DNA of 64,000 nucleotides from Chthoniobacter flavus Ellin428. Lineage in GTDB: Bacteria > Verrucomicrobiota > Verrucomicrobiia > Chthoniobacterales > Chthoniobacteraceae. Below, one piece after another: positions 53,952 to 62,637 of this stretch. The translations under genes and the position numbers were made by a program. How positions within the stretch are numbered: the first letter of the stretch is position 1; every line of letters starts with the position of its first letter. The notes under the pieces were generated by a model. It saw only the letters and a program-made list of their open reading frames with translations. It was not told the DNA's origin and ran no database searches. The stretch lies in contig NZ_ABVL01000003.1 of NCBI RefSeq assembly GCF_000173075.1, positions 248,001 to 312,000 of the forward strand, given 5' to 3'.

Positions 53952-55559
53952 TCATTCCTTCGGCCGGATCGATTCGAAGTAGCGCTTGATGAAGAAGCGC
54001 GAGCCGAGCGGGATGTTTTCCTGGAGCACGGCGTCCTCAGCCGCGGGCGCCATCGCTTCGTAGAGCTTCTTGTAGCCGCGATTGGACTTCGAATGATCGC
54101 CCGCGGATTGCAGCGACTGCTGCATGCTTTCGCCATCGCCCATGCGGCCGGCGGAGAGCAGCTTTTTCTCGCCTTCCTTGCCGGCGGCGTTCTGGTCTTT
54201 GCCGAAGACGGAATCGGTCGTGCCGAGATCATGCTCACCGCCGGGATGCCCGCTGGGGAGATTGGGATCGCCGGGGTTGGGCACGCCATCCGGATTGCTC
54301 TCGGCGAAGGATTGCATCTTTACGCCGGCGCCCGGCTGGCCGGATTGCGGCTCCTTGCTCTCCTGGCTTTGCCCTTCGCCCGCTTTCATATTCTGCAAGG
54401 CCGCGAGCAAATTCTGCAGCCTCTGCTCGCTCTGCTGGCCGCCGGATTGCTGGCCGCTCTTGCCCTGCGCCATCTGGCGCAACATCTGCGCGAGGGCCTT
54501 GGCCGCTTCGCTCGAATTGCCGCCCTGTTTCGCTCCGGATTCTTTCAACTGCTGCGCGAGCTTTTGCATCGCCTCGGAAAGCTGCTTCTGCTGCGCGAGT
54601 TGCTTCACGGCGTCCTCCAATTGTTTGCGAATTTCCTCCGACGTCGCCCCGTCCTTTTGCTCCGCGAGCTTCTGCATTTCCTTTTCCAATTCCTCGGCGG
54701 CTTTCGCCTGATCTCCCGCGGCGAGGGACTTCGCGGCCTCCTTCGTCGCTTCGTTTTGCTCGAGCGCCTTGGCCAGCGCTTGTTGCTCCTCGGGCGTGAG
54801 CCCGGCCGGCGATTTCTGCATGTCCTGCACCATCTGCTCCAGCGCGGAAAGCTCGCGCAGCTTGGACTTGCCGGCTTCCTCCGGGTTGGTGGCATTGGCG
54901 CGCAATTGTTCCGCGCCCTTCTGCAGTTGCTCGGCGAGTTTCTTCAAGGCGTCAGCCTTGTTTTCTTCGCTGGCCTTGGCGGTCTCTTTCGCCAGTTGTT
55001 CGAGGCGTTTCGCCGTGTCTTCGACCGCCGCTCGGGCGGCGATCTTATCGGCTTCACGCACGGCGAAAGTGTGCTGCGTTTCCCACTGCAGGAGGGCGAT
55101 GGCCAGGACCGGCACGAGCAGATAAACGACCTGCCGTGGCATGCGGATGCGGATGAGTCCGCTGAATTTCCCAGCGCGGACGAAACGGGTGCATTCCTGT
55201 ACCGCCAGCTCGTGCATCGGGTCGGCCTCCGCAGCGGAATAGAAAGTGAGCGCGGTGAGAAAACGATCATGCGTGCCGCCGAGACGATCGAGGACGCCCG
55301 CGGTTTCCACAAGATCCCGCCGGCGAGCCAGCGTGACCAGCAGCGCCAGCAGGACCGCCGCCACGATGACATAGCCGGTGACCTGCGCATTCCAAGGCAG
55401 CCGCTCGAGGAGCCACCGATTCACCGCTCCGAAGATGAGCAATCCCGCACCGGCGAGCAGCCCGGCCTTGACCAGCGCGACGAGAAAGAATTGCACGCCC
55501 AGCCGCCGGCGGGCAACGCGCAACGGGCGCAGAACATCTTCGATGGCAGGCGTTTTCAA
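53952..55559 (-). CDS. Membrane protein with long Ala/Glu/Lys coiled coil, MoxR-operon partner
   Basis: A 535-residue protein. Residues 20-75 hold two membrane segments (FFLVALVKAGLLAGAGLLIF; VTGYVIVAAVLLALLVTLA), a third lies near 145-160 (VVYLLVPVLAIALLQW), and 180-390 is a long charged coiled coil (KRLEQLAKETAKASEENKADA). A Gly/Pro-rich stretch and a conserved-looking end, GSRFFIKRYFESIRP, follow. The layout resembles DUF4175-like proteins upstream of MoxR, DUF58 and von Willebrand genes. It is directly upstream of the MoxR gene on the same strand. Confidence 0.65.
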   Translation of the reverse strand: MKTPAIEDVLRPLRVARRRLGVQFFLVALVKAGLLAGAGLLIFGAVNRWLLERLPWNAQVTGYVIVAAVLLALLVTLARRRDLVETAGVLDRLGGTHDRFLTALTFYSAAEADPMHELAVQECTRFVRAGKFSGLIRIRMPRQVVYLLVPVLAIALLQWETQHTFAVREADKIAARAAVEDTAKRLEQLAKETAKASEENKADALKKLAEQLQKGAEQLRANATNPEEAGKSKLRELSALEQMVQDMQKSPAGLTPEEQQALAKALEQNEATKEAAKSLAAGDQAKAAEELEKEMQKLAEQKDGATSEEIRKQLEDAVKQLAQQKQLSEAMQKLAQQLKESGAKQGGNSSEAAKALAQMLRQMAQGKSGQQSGGQQSEQRLQNLLAALQNMKAGEGQSQESKEPQSGQPGAGVKMQSFAESNPDGVPNPGDPNLPSGHPGGEHDLGTTDSVFGKDQNAAGKEGEKKLLSAGRMGDGESMQQSLQSAGDHSKSNRGYKKLYEAMAPAAEDAVLQENIPLGSRFFIKRYFESIRPKE

Positions 55560-55775
55560 GGCGGTGGGACAAAGCTAGCATTTCCCCGTGGGGATGCAGC
55601 AAGCGAGTTCGTAAAGACGGAGGAACGCGCCCGAACTTTACGGGATGCGCCGTTTCGACAGACTCGAGACCCTGAGCTTGTCGTAGGGGCTCCGGCGCGC
55701 TCCCAAGATGGGACTTTGATCGTCACATTGCAGTACGAACCCGAAAAAGCGGACGCTGCTTCCGCAGGTTTTTGA

Positions 55776-55935
55776 CCGCGAATGGATGCGAATGAACACG
55801 AATAGGGAGAAAAGCGAATGCGTTTTCCCATTCGGGTTGATTCGCCTCCATTCGCGGTTTTTTAGTCCCCAAGCCCTCGCACACTTCTTCTCTGCGCCTC
55901 GGCGGCCTCTGCGTTTAAAAATTCTTTTGGTTGCG
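55776..55935. repeat. Dispersed intergenic repeat, copy 3 (uninterrupted)
   Basis: Opens CCGCGAATGGATGCGAATGA, passes TCCATTCGCGGTTTTTTAG and GCGGCCTCTGCGTTTAAAAA, and ends GATCCGCCGCCCTGGGCC. It gives the clearest empty version of the intron insertion point (GGCCTCTG, then CG). The rest of the 456-bp gap 55,560-56,015 shows no gene. Confidence 0.8.
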
Positions 55936-56015
55936 GATCCGCCGCCCTGGGCCATGGCCCGTCGTTCCTCCAGTTTCACTTTCCACTCCCTTCACAGCCT
56001 GTTTTACTTCCGTCC

Positions 56016-56459
56016 ATGAGCAGGCCCTTCCTGATTTTCACTCTCCTCGCGGTTTTGTTCATGGGCCAGGTATCTCGGGCCGACGAAGCGGCGGACAAGG
56101 AGCAGTTGCGGGAAATCGAGAAACGCTCCGCGGCTTCTCTCGTGAACGGAGATTTTCAAATGCTGGGCAGCATTTTCGCCGAGGAATGGACGTTGGTCAG
56201 TGACGACGGCCAGGTGTTGTCGCGCCAACAGATCTTCGGTCAGCTCCGGAACGGCGACTTGAGATTCACGTCTTATGCCTTGGGTGACCTGGACCTCCGG
56301 ATTTTTGGTGACACGGCGATCGTCATCGGCCGCGGCGCCCCTCATGGGGAGTATCGCGGTGAGAGATTCGAGACGAACGAACTTTTCACCGATACCTTCA
56401 TCCGCGTCGGCGGCCAATGGCGCTGCATTCTCAGCCACACCTCGACGCTGCCGCAATAA
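56016..56459 (+). CDS. Secreted NTF2-like (DUF4440/SnoaL-type) protein
   Basis: A 147-residue protein with a signal peptide (FLIFTLLAVLFMGQVSRA) and a cone-shaped NTF2-like domain: EIEKRSAASLVNGDFQMLGS, then FAEEWTLVSDDGQVLSRQQI, and a sheet ending NELFTDTFIRVGGQWRCILS. Such domains bind small ligands or act as enzymes. Role unknown; 56 nt separate it from the ClC gene. Confidence 0.8.
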   Translation: MSRPFLIFTLLAVLFMGQVSRADEAADKEQLREIEKRSAASLVNGDFQMLGSIFAEEWTLVSDDGQVLSRQQIFGQLRNGDLRFTSYALGDLDLRIFGDTAIVIGRGAPHGEYRGERFETNELFTDTFIRVGGQWRCILSHTSTLPQ

Positions 56460-56515
56460 AAGTGGTCCTCCACGCCATTGACGCATAGCGTCGCACGACG
56501 GCAAATTGGGAGGGA

Positions 56516-58330
56516 ATGCCAGCATCCGAAAAGCAAATGTCGCCAAAGGAATTGAAGTTCCTGCTGCGGCTGCGTGTGTGGTTGTCAGAAATCATTCGCC
56601 CGAATGAATTGCAGGTCACGCTCTTCTGGGCAGGCGTCATCGGCTTTGCCGGCGCGTGTGCGTCCGTCGCTTTTCGCAAGCTGACGGGGCTCGTCCACTA
56701 CGCCTTCACCCAGCAGTACAGCGGCCTGGTGGAGAGCTTCGAGCATCTTCGCCCCTTGCAGCGGCTGTATGTGCCGGCGATCGGCGGCGTGCTCGCGGGG
56801 CTGACCATTTTTCTCGGGGTGCGCTGGGGGCGCCGGCGGAGCAGCACGGACTACATGGAGGCCATCGTGCTCGGCGATGGCATCATCTCCTTCCGCTCCA
56901 GTATCGTGAAAAGTCTCTCGGCGATGTTTTCCATTGCCTCAGGCGCGTCGATCGGCCGCGAAGGCCCGCTGGTCCAGCTCTCCTCGATGATCGCTTCGCT
57001 CATTGGGCGTTGGCGGAAAACGCCCACGCTGCAACTGCGCCTCCTGGTCGCGTGCGGCGCGGCGGCCGGCATCGCTTCGGCCTACAATGCGCCCATCGGC
57101 GGCGCGCTTTTCGTCGCGGAGATCATCCTGCAATCGCTGGCCATGGAATCGTTCGGCCCGCTGGTTTTTTCCTCGGTCGTCTCGACCCTCACCGTGCGCC
57201 AATTGCTCGGCGAACAACCGCTTTACGAAATCGCTTCCGTGCATCTCGGGTCGAATTGGGAAATCCTGCCGCTCATGCTACTCGGGCTGGTCGCTGGCCT
57301 ATTCGCGCCGTGGTTCCTGCGCCTGCTGCGGGCCAGTGAGCGAATGTTCTCCAAGCTCGCCCTGCCCACCTACGTGCGCCTGGGCCTCGGCGGGTTGATC
57401 GTCGGCCTGCTCGCCATCTGGCAACCGGAAGTGTGCGGCAATGGCTACAGCGTCGTGAATGAAATCCTCCACGGCAATTTGCTCTGGCAGGCGCTGGTCT
57501 TCATCCTCCTCTTCAAGCTCATCGCCACCGCCGCGACCTTTGGCTCCGGTGCAGTCGGCGGTGTCTTTACTCCCACGCTCTTCGTCGGCGCGTGTCTCGG
57601 CGACCTGGCCGTGCACGCCGCGCAACCTCTCTGGCTGGGCACGCCGCTCAATCCACAGGTCTTCGTCGTCATCGGGATGGGCGCCTTCCTCGCCGCCACC
57701 ACGCATGCGCCGATCATGGCCATCATCATGCTCTTCGAGCTCACGCTCGACTATCAACTCATCCTGCCGCTCATGCTCGCCTGCGTCATCGCCCACTACG
57801 CGTGCCTGGCGTTTGAAAAGAAATCCATCTACGCCGAATCGTTGAAGCGCAAGGGCGGCGAGATTTACCGCAAGCAACTCGCCGAGCTCAGCGTGGCTGA
57901 CATCATGAAGCCGAACCCGGTCAACGTCGACGAGGACGCCGACTTCCGCTCCATCGCGCAGAAATTCATCTCCCACCGGTTCCGCTACCTCTACGTTACC
58001 TCCGTGGATGGCGGCTTCCGCGGCGTCATCGCCCTGCACGATGTAAAAAGTAATCTCACCCAAAGCGAACTCGCGGAACTGGTCATCGCCCGCGACCTCG
58101 TGCAGGAGGATTTTCCCACCATCGCCCCCGACGCCAGTCTCGTCGAAGCGCTCGAACGTTTCGCCCGCCACGACGGCGAGCGCCTCCCCGTTACCACCGG
58201 TGCGAACCGCAAACTCATCGGCAGTATCTCCAAGAGCGACCTCCTCCTCGCCCTCGCCGAACGCACCAAGGACCCGCATCAGACCGCAGACGCGCCGAGT
58301 AACGGCGCGGTAGCGGTGGTGGAAGGGTGA
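56516..58330 (+). CDS. ClC chloride channel/antiporter with C-terminal CBS pair
   Basis: A 604-residue membrane protein. ClC signatures: GASIGREGPLVQLSS, SAYNAPIGGALFVAEI and GSGAVGGVFTPTLFVGACLG (GxFxP). The cytosolic C-terminus (about 465-590) has two CBS domains (VADIMKPNPVNVDEDADF; LPVTTGANRKLIGSISKSDLL) that bind nucleotides and control gating. Unlike the gene at 50,959 it keeps the chloride-type GREGP box. The ATG at 56,516 is preceded by GGGAGGGA, a good ribosome-binding site. Confidence 0.93.
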   Translation: MPASEKQMSPKELKFLLRLRVWLSEIIRPNELQVTLFWAGVIGFAGACASVAFRKLTGLVHYAFTQQYSGLVESFEHLRPLQRLYVPAIGGVLAGLTIFLGVRWGRRRSSTDYMEAIVLGDGIISFRSSIVKSLSAMFSIASGASIGREGPLVQLSSMIASLIGRWRKTPTLQLRLLVACGAAAGIASAYNAPIGGALFVAEIILQSLAMESFGPLVFSSVVSTLTVRQLLGEQPLYEIASVHLGSNWEILPLMLLGLVAGLFAPWFLRLLRASERMFSKLALPTYVRLGLGGLIVGLLAIWQPEVCGNGYSVVNEILHGNLLWQALVFILLFKLIATAATFGSGAVGGVFTPTLFVGACLGDLAVHAAQPLWLGTPLNPQVFVVIGMGAFLAATTHAPIMAIIMLFELTLDYQLILPLMLACVIAHYACLAFEKKSIYAESLKRKGGEIYRKQLAELSVADIMKPNPVNVDEDADFRSIAQKFISHRFRYLYVTSVDGGFRGVIALHDVKSNLTQSELAELVIARDLVQEDFPTIAPDASLVEALERFARHDGERLPVTTGANRKLIGSISKSDLLLALAERTKDPHQTADAPSNGAVAVVEG

Positions 58331-58333
58331 GGG

Positions 58334-58442
58334 CGAAGGATGAGGGATGAAGGCGGAAGGATTAAGAAATTGGCGCATCGCGAATTTTCGAAAATCGCCC
58401 TGCGCCCAAATGCTTCTCTTCATCCTTCTGCCTTCATCCTTT
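58334..58442. repeat. Intergenic word-repeat palindrome (GGATGAA words)
   Basis: GGATGAAGGCGGAAGGAT on the left returns inverted as ATCCTTCTGCCTTCATCC on the right with one mismatch. It lies between the ClC gene and tRNA-Arg. Confidence 0.65.
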
Positions 58443-58450
58443 CAAAAGGG

Positions 58451-58524
58451 CATGCCCGGCGAGACTTGAACTCGCAACCTGCGGTTTAGAAGACCGCTGC
58501 TCTATCCAGTTGAGCTACGGGCAC
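58451..58524 (-). tRNA. tRNA-Arg (anticodon TCT)
   Basis: On the minus strand a 74-nt cloverleaf begins GTGCCCGTAGCTCAACTGGA. The anticodon arm is GCGGT-CTTCTAA-ACCGC and the T arm GCGAG-TTCAAGT-CTCGC; CCA is not encoded. Its 5' half is inside the 43-bp direct repeat of the 4.15-kb element, so the present 5' half and upstream region come from the element. Confidence 0.95.
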
Positions 58525-58528
58525 AAAA
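58486..58528. repeat. Element boundary direct repeat, copy within the intact tRNA-Arg
   Basis: The 43 bases begin TTAGAAGACCGCTGCTCTAT and end GCTACGGGCACAAAA. They cover the anticodon loop to the 5' end of the tRNA plus four upstream bases and recur exactly at 62,638-62,680. Confidence 0.95.
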
Positions 58529-58580
58529 TACTTACAATAAGCTACTTACGATCAATTTAAATTGACAGATTTTCCGGCTT

Positions 58581-58602
58581 GTAACCCGATTTAGTAACCC
58601 GG
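58581..58602. repeat. Paired GTAACCCGA boxes, left end
   Basis: GTAACCCGA and GTAACCCGG lie 13 bp apart and are followed by TAAAATTTTGG. The same arrangement with the same 13-bp spacing is found at 62,489-62,510. They are candidates for integrase arm-type sites. Confidence 0.6.
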
Positions 58603-58618
58603 TAAAATTTTGGCCGTC

Positions 58619-59683
58619 ATGAGCGACGATCAAACTCTCACTAAGGTTGCGGAGTGTCTTTACAGGAACAAGCACGGCACGTATTTCGCGCTTCTTAAGG
58701 TCCGGGGCAAGCAAATCAGACGTTCGCTCAAAACTGACGACTCCGCCCTGGCGCGGCGACGACTGGCCGAATTCCGGACAAAAGCGCATGGCCTGACAGG
58801 GGACGCGCGCACCATGACGTTCAATCAACTCGCCAAGCGCTGGCTGGCGTTCATTAAGCCCGACCTGCGGCCCAGTTCGCACCGTCGCCTTTCGGGGATC
58901 GTCGAGACCGTGAAGCCGTTCTTTGCTGGTCTCCCGGTCCGCTCCATCGGCCAGCCGCAAATCGAGAAATGGAAGATCAAGCGCGGCGGGGCGGTCAGTG
59001 CGCGAAGCTTCAACTACGAGCGGGAAGTGTTGCGGCGGCTTTTCGAGTATGCGCGGGGCAATCTCCGCATCATCTTGGACAATCCGGCGCTCGACATCAA
59101 AAAGCGCAAGGTCGGTAAAGCGGAGTTGGTGATTCCCACGAAGGAGCAATTTCGGAAGTTGGTGGAGACGCTGCGCGCAGAGCCTCGCGTGAAGATCGCA
59201 GCGGATTTCGTGGAGTTCCTCGGTTACTCGGGTTTGCGGTTGACCGAGGCGACGCAAGTGCGCTGGCGCGATGTCAATTTTGATTCGGAATTGCTGCTGG
59301 TCACTGGTGGCGAGCAGGGGACGAAAAATCACGAAGTGCGAACGATTCCGCTTTTCCCGCCGCTTCGTCGGTTGCTTGAGCGTCTCGCAGAGAGTCAGCC
59401 AAAGCGGACGGATTCACACCGGCTGTTTCCGTTGGACTCCGCGAAGACAGCCATCGGCACGGCGTGCAAGAAAGTGGGCCTGCCACACTTCGGCCATCAC
59501 GCGATGCGCCATTTCTTTTGCTCGAACGCCATCGAGGCCGGTTGTGATTTCAAGGTGATTGCCGGCTGGCTTGGGCACAAAGACGGCGGTGTGCTAGTTG
59601 CGCAAACGTACGGCCATCTCCGCAACGAGCACAGCACGGCGATGGCCAAGCGAATGACCTTCGATGTGCTGTCTTTGGCCTAA
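58619..59683 (+). CDS. Element tyrosine integrase
   Basis: A 354-residue recombinase with a complete active site: Arg207 (YSGLRLTEA), Lys236 (GTKNHEV), His294 and Arg297 (HHAMRHFF), His320 (WLGHKDGG) and Tyr331 (TYGHL). Residues 65-155 form the core-binding domain (TFNQLAKRWLAFIK). It starts 95 bp from the tRNA 5' end and 16 bp after the paired boxes. It would recombine the tRNA-Arg site with a circular form. The ATG at 58,619 is used; a TTG three codons earlier is possible. Confidence 0.93.
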   Translation: MSDDQTLTKVAECLYRNKHGTYFALLKVRGKQIRRSLKTDDSALARRRLAEFRTKAHGLTGDARTMTFNQLAKRWLAFIKPDLRPSSHRRLSGIVETVKPFFAGLPVRSIGQPQIEKWKIKRGGAVSARSFNYEREVLRRLFEYARGNLRIILDNPALDIKKRKVGKAELVIPTKEQFRKLVETLRAEPRVKIAADFVEFLGYSGLRLTEATQVRWRDVNFDSELLLVTGGEQGTKNHEVRTIPLFPPLRRLLERLAESQPKRTDSHRLFPLDSAKTAIGTACKKVGLPHFGHHAMRHFFCSNAIEAGCDFKVIAGWLGHKDGGVLVAQTYGHLRNEHSTAMAKRMTFDVLSLA

Positions 59684-59696
59684 TTGAAAACGGGTG

Positions 59697-60410
59697 ATGG
59701 AAAATGTCCCAGATAATCAAGAGCAAGTGCCGTGGTATCAACGGTGCTTCGAGGAACTTGGTGTGCTCCCCGAGAACCTTCCAGAACCTCAATGGCTCGA
59801 AGGCGAGTGGCCAGAATGGGTTGCACGCGCCAGTCGTGAGGTTATGAGCGCCTTTCTCCCCATCGCCGAATTAGGGAGCGAGCTGAAGGCCACCCCGCGT
59901 ATGCTTGGGGGAATCCTTGGCCATCAAATAGCGGCCTTCAATGCGCTCGTAGAGCCGACTAGCAATTCTGAAAAGATCACTATGGGTATGTCGATCCTGC
60001 TGCAACCTGCGGGTGGATTCCCGGCTACTTACGGCGATATTTTGGGCGATTACGCTGAGCAATTGGCTGATGCTATGAAACGCGCTTGTGCTTATGCGAT
60101 CGACGCTGACTACGCGGAGTGTAGTGAGTTTTTTTCTGCATTTTCGCAAGGAATGAAGCAAAGCCCATCGGCGTCCGAACGGACAAATACACGCATCCTT
60201 CTCGCGTTAATGGTCGGATGGCGCGTCTACGGGAGATTCGAAAGCGTTCGCGCTGTCCACGAAGCCTTTTGCAAAGCGATGGGGCCGAACCTCGCAGGGA
60301 ACTTCAAGCGATTCGAGAAATTGTGCCAGCGCATCGGCTTCAAATTGCGTAACCGCGGGCGTCCCAATGGCTCAGTAAAGAAACGGAAATTCAGACACCG
60401 GAAGAGGTAG
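59697..60410 (+). CDS. Element protein of unknown function
   Basis: A 237-residue protein starting 13 nt after the integrase stop. It is helical, acidic in the first two thirds and strongly basic at the end (KLRNRGRPNGSVKKRKFRHR), suggesting nucleic-acid binding by the tail. It is AT-richer than its neighbours. I do not recognise a family. Between integrase and the Rep module, it could be cargo (for example defence or helper control), but nothing in the sequence proves this. Confidence 0.5.
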   Translation: MENVPDNQEQVPWYQRCFEELGVLPENLPEPQWLEGEWPEWVARASREVMSAFLPIAELGSELKATPRMLGGILGHQIAAFNALVEPTSNSEKITMGMSILLQPAGGFPATYGDILGDYAEQLADAMKRACAYAIDADYAECSEFFSAFSQGMKQSPSASERTNTRILLALMVGWRVYGRFESVRAVHEAFCKAMGPNLAGNFKRFEKLCQRIGFKLRNRGRPNGSVKKRKFRHRKR

Positions 60411-60455
60411 GGCTGTCGGTTTTAAGCGGTCGCAAACCCGGCAGGGTCTGCGGCC

Positions 60456-60692
60456 ATGAAAGCACCCAATATCTTCGCTGACTCCTCCGGGAGATTAGCG
60501 CTCACTCGGTATGAAGCCGCGCAATCGCTCGGCATCAGTCCATCGCAAATTGACAAGCTGACGAAGCGCGGCTTGCTGCGGCCGTCTCGCGCAACTCGTC
60601 GCCCGCTCTATCCCGTGCAGGAGCTTCTTCGCTTCCTGCGAGACACAACCGCACAACTGGAACTCGAAGGAGACGGCGTTTGCGGCGCGTAA
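60456..60692 (+). CDS. Small helix-turn-helix protein (excisionase/regulator-like)
   Basis: A 78-residue protein with LTRYEAAQSLGISPSQIDKLTKRGLL, a MerR/excisionase-type helix-turn-helix followed by a short wing (SRATRRPLYPVQELLRFL). It may be the excisionase of the element or a regulator of the Rep gene 42 nt downstream. Its end overlaps a strong hairpin. Confidence 0.7.
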   Translation: MKAPNIFADSSGRLALTRYEAAQSLGISPSQIDKLTKRGLLRPSRATRRPLYPVQELLRFLRDTTAQLELEGDGVCGA

Positions 60693-60708
60693 GCGCCGCT
60701 ACGCCGTC
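60672..60708. promoter_or_regulatory. Strong hairpin upstream of rep (candidate origin or attenuator)
   Basis: GACGGCGT pairs with ACGCCGTC and, after a T/T mismatch, GCGGCGC pairs with GCGCCGC around a GTAA loop: 15 bp in 37 nt. It lies 26 nt before the Rep start. Rolling-circle origins present the nick site in such hairpins; it could also be a terminator of the preceding gene. Confidence 0.55.
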
Positions 60709-60734
60709 CCTTTGCTTTAGCGGAGGTCATTCGT

Positions 60735-61832
60735 ATGGCGGAAGAGGTCTATCCAGTGGGAGTGCCGGCGCGGTTGGAGCAAGACGGGGCCTGGGACGAG
60801 TCGGGCGCTTTGCGCCCTTCCTTGTCTACGAGTCACAACTCAAACGAGGCGGAAGATTCCGGGAAAATCAGCGAGGCTTTCACCCTCAACGGATCACAAA
60901 GGAAAACGGCCTATGCGTTGGAAAATAACGTAGCGCGAATGTTCGAGGAGGCGGGGCTTGAACGGATCGGCTTTCTGACGCTGACCGTGGGCGATTGGAA
61001 AAGCTGTGCGGAAGCAGGCTGCGTTTGCCGTCACGAGGGCAATGCCCATTTCGTCCAGGTGTTCGATCCCGCGGAGGCATCGCGGCGAATCAATAGCCTG
61101 ACCACCGGTTTCCTGCGCGAAACCTTCCCTCGGGCCGTCATTGTCACGGAACGGCATAAATCCGGCGCGATTCATTTTCATCTGATCGTCGAATGCCGGG
61201 AAGACATCCGCACTGGATTTGATTTCACTGCGTTCAATGCAAAACATGGTTACAAAAAGAGCGCGTCACAGGCATTGCAGCGGCTGTGGGCGCTGTTCCG
61301 TGAGCGGCTTCCGGGCTACGGGTTTGGCCGTGCGGAACTGTCGCCGATTTGCAAAACCGGTGAAGCTATTTCTCGCTATGTCGCAAAGTATGTCGAGAAG
61401 AACGTTCTTGCGCGGCGACCAGAGGACAAAGGGAAAAAGCTCGTGCGTTACATGGGCTGGCACGGTTCGCAGATGCGCCCGAATGATTTCTGTTGGGCGA
61501 CGCCGGGAGCCTGTGAGTGGCGCACCAGAGCGCGGTCCATAGCGGCGCTGCATGGCATAACCGAGATGCATCAAGCGCGGGAGGCGTGGGGCGCACGATG
61601 GGCGTTTCGCCTGACTGGTGTCATGTCTGACCTCATCAATTCGGCTCACCTCCTGACCGATACGGAGTTCACGAAAACGGCCCGCGATTGGTCAGGGGAC
61701 GTGATGATTTTTCCCGATTGGTGGCGGGACATCGAAGACCGCCATCGTGACGAAGCGTTCGGCTTCGAGCTCGAACCGATTGATTTCTGCATTATCGAAG
61801 AGATGCAGGCATTCTGGGACGCTCGGCGATAG
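60735..61832 (+). CDS. Rolling-circle replication initiator, HUH endonuclease
   Basis: A 365-residue protein with the three Rep motifs in order: motif I FLTLT (80-84), motif II HFHLIVE with His147 and His149 as metal ligands, and motif III AISRYVAKYVEK with Tyr215 and Tyr219 as candidate nicking residues and Lys218 between them. A CxxxxC-x-C-x-H cluster (CAEAGCVCRH) lies between I and II. Such proteins nick the origin, stay linked to the 5' end and start rolling-circle replication or transfer. It is not a relaxase of a recognised conjugation family. Confidence 0.88.
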   Translation: MAEEVYPVGVPARLEQDGAWDESGALRPSLSTSHNSNEAEDSGKISEAFTLNGSQRKTAYALENNVARMFEEAGLERIGFLTLTVGDWKSCAEAGCVCRHEGNAHFVQVFDPAEASRRINSLTTGFLRETFPRAVIVTERHKSGAIHFHLIVECREDIRTGFDFTAFNAKHGYKKSASQALQRLWALFRERLPGYGFGRAELSPICKTGEAISRYVAKYVEKNVLARRPEDKGKKLVRYMGWHGSQMRPNDFCWATPGACEWRTRARSIAALHGITEMHQAREAWGARWAFRLTGVMSDLINSAHLLTDTEFTKTARDWSGDVMIFPDWWRDIEDRHRDEAFGFELEPIDFCIIEEMQAFWDARR

Positions 61833-61898
61833 AGCTCCCTACGGCGACAGCCGCCAAGCGTAGCGCGGAGCATGTTCCCCCCAAACACGCAGAGGTTT

Positions 61899-61921
61899 GA
61901 GGAGGGCGCGTAGCCCTCCTC
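61899..61921. promoter_or_regulatory. Hairpin downstream of rep
   Basis: GAGGAGGGC and GCCCTCCTC form a perfect 9-bp stem with a GCGTA loop. There is no T-run after it, so it may be a single-strand origin or a weak terminator. It lies in the 174-bp gap between rep and the membrane-protein gene. Confidence 0.45.
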
Positions 61922-62006
61922 TCGTGCGCAACTGCAACGCGACATCCATCAGGGATGGATTGAGGAACCGCACCTTGCAACGAAGACGCTCCGGCACGAC
62001 TGTGGC

Positions 62007-62423
62007 ATGCCTATGAACGACGATTCCGAAGCCGCGGCCAAGCTCTCCAAGGCGGTCCACGACATTGAAGCGTTGTTGCACCCTCCAATCGCGCAACCTG
62101 CCACTACCCAGCCTGCGCCGCTTGCGATACCCGCACCGTCCGGCTCAAAGGTGAACAGATTTTGTTCGATCGTTTTCATCGTTGCGATCGTCAACTTCGT
62201 TGCGTTCCTGATTGGGGCTTCGGTGCTTCGGGGCGACGCAGTAAATGGAAAGACGGAAGCGGGACGATATTATGTGGCCGATCACGGAAAGCTGACGGAA
62301 GTGTCGAAGGCCGCTTTCACCTACAGCCGCTTTCACTATTACACGTTATGGGTCACTCACCCTATGGCAATGATCTGCGCCCTGGTATGCTACGTGCCGA
62401 AACAATCCAAGCGAACAAAGTGA
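62007..62423 (+). CDS. Element membrane protein
   Basis: A 138-residue protein with a helical start (AAKLSKAVHDIEALLHP), a Pro-rich stretch, a membrane segment (SIVFIVAIVNFVAFLIGASVL) and a second near the C-terminus (HPMAMICALVCYV). It is the last gene of the element. Size and topology would suit a superinfection-exclusion, holin-like or minor coat protein; no family is recognised. Confidence 0.5.
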   Translation: MPMNDDSEAAAKLSKAVHDIEALLHPPIAQPATTQPAPLAIPAPSGSKVNRFCSIVFIVAIVNFVAFLIGASVLRGDAVNGKTEAGRYYVADHGKLTEVSKAAFTYSRFHYYTLWVTHPMAMICALVCYVPKQSKRTK

Positions 62424-62488
62424 ACCTGTTCTGCGTGATGGCCGCTGCGCATCAGCACACGTGCGGAGCGGAAACCGCAGCTCGATTC

Positions 62489-62510
62489 GTAACCCGAAAA
62501 AGTAACCCGA
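62489..62510. repeat. Paired GTAACCCGA boxes, right end
   Basis: Two exact GTAACCCGA boxes 13 bp apart, followed by TTGAAAATTTTGGG. They mirror, in the same orientation, the pair at 58,581-58,602. Confidence 0.6.
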
Positions 62511-62637
62511 TTGAAAATTTTGGGAGTTTTCGGGAGGACTCGGAAAGACAATCAATCGCCCGCGAATCAAGCGCCCATCGGCTCTGGCGGACTGTGGAGG
62601 ATTCGGAGCGATTCGGGCGGAAAATGGCCTGAAAAAA

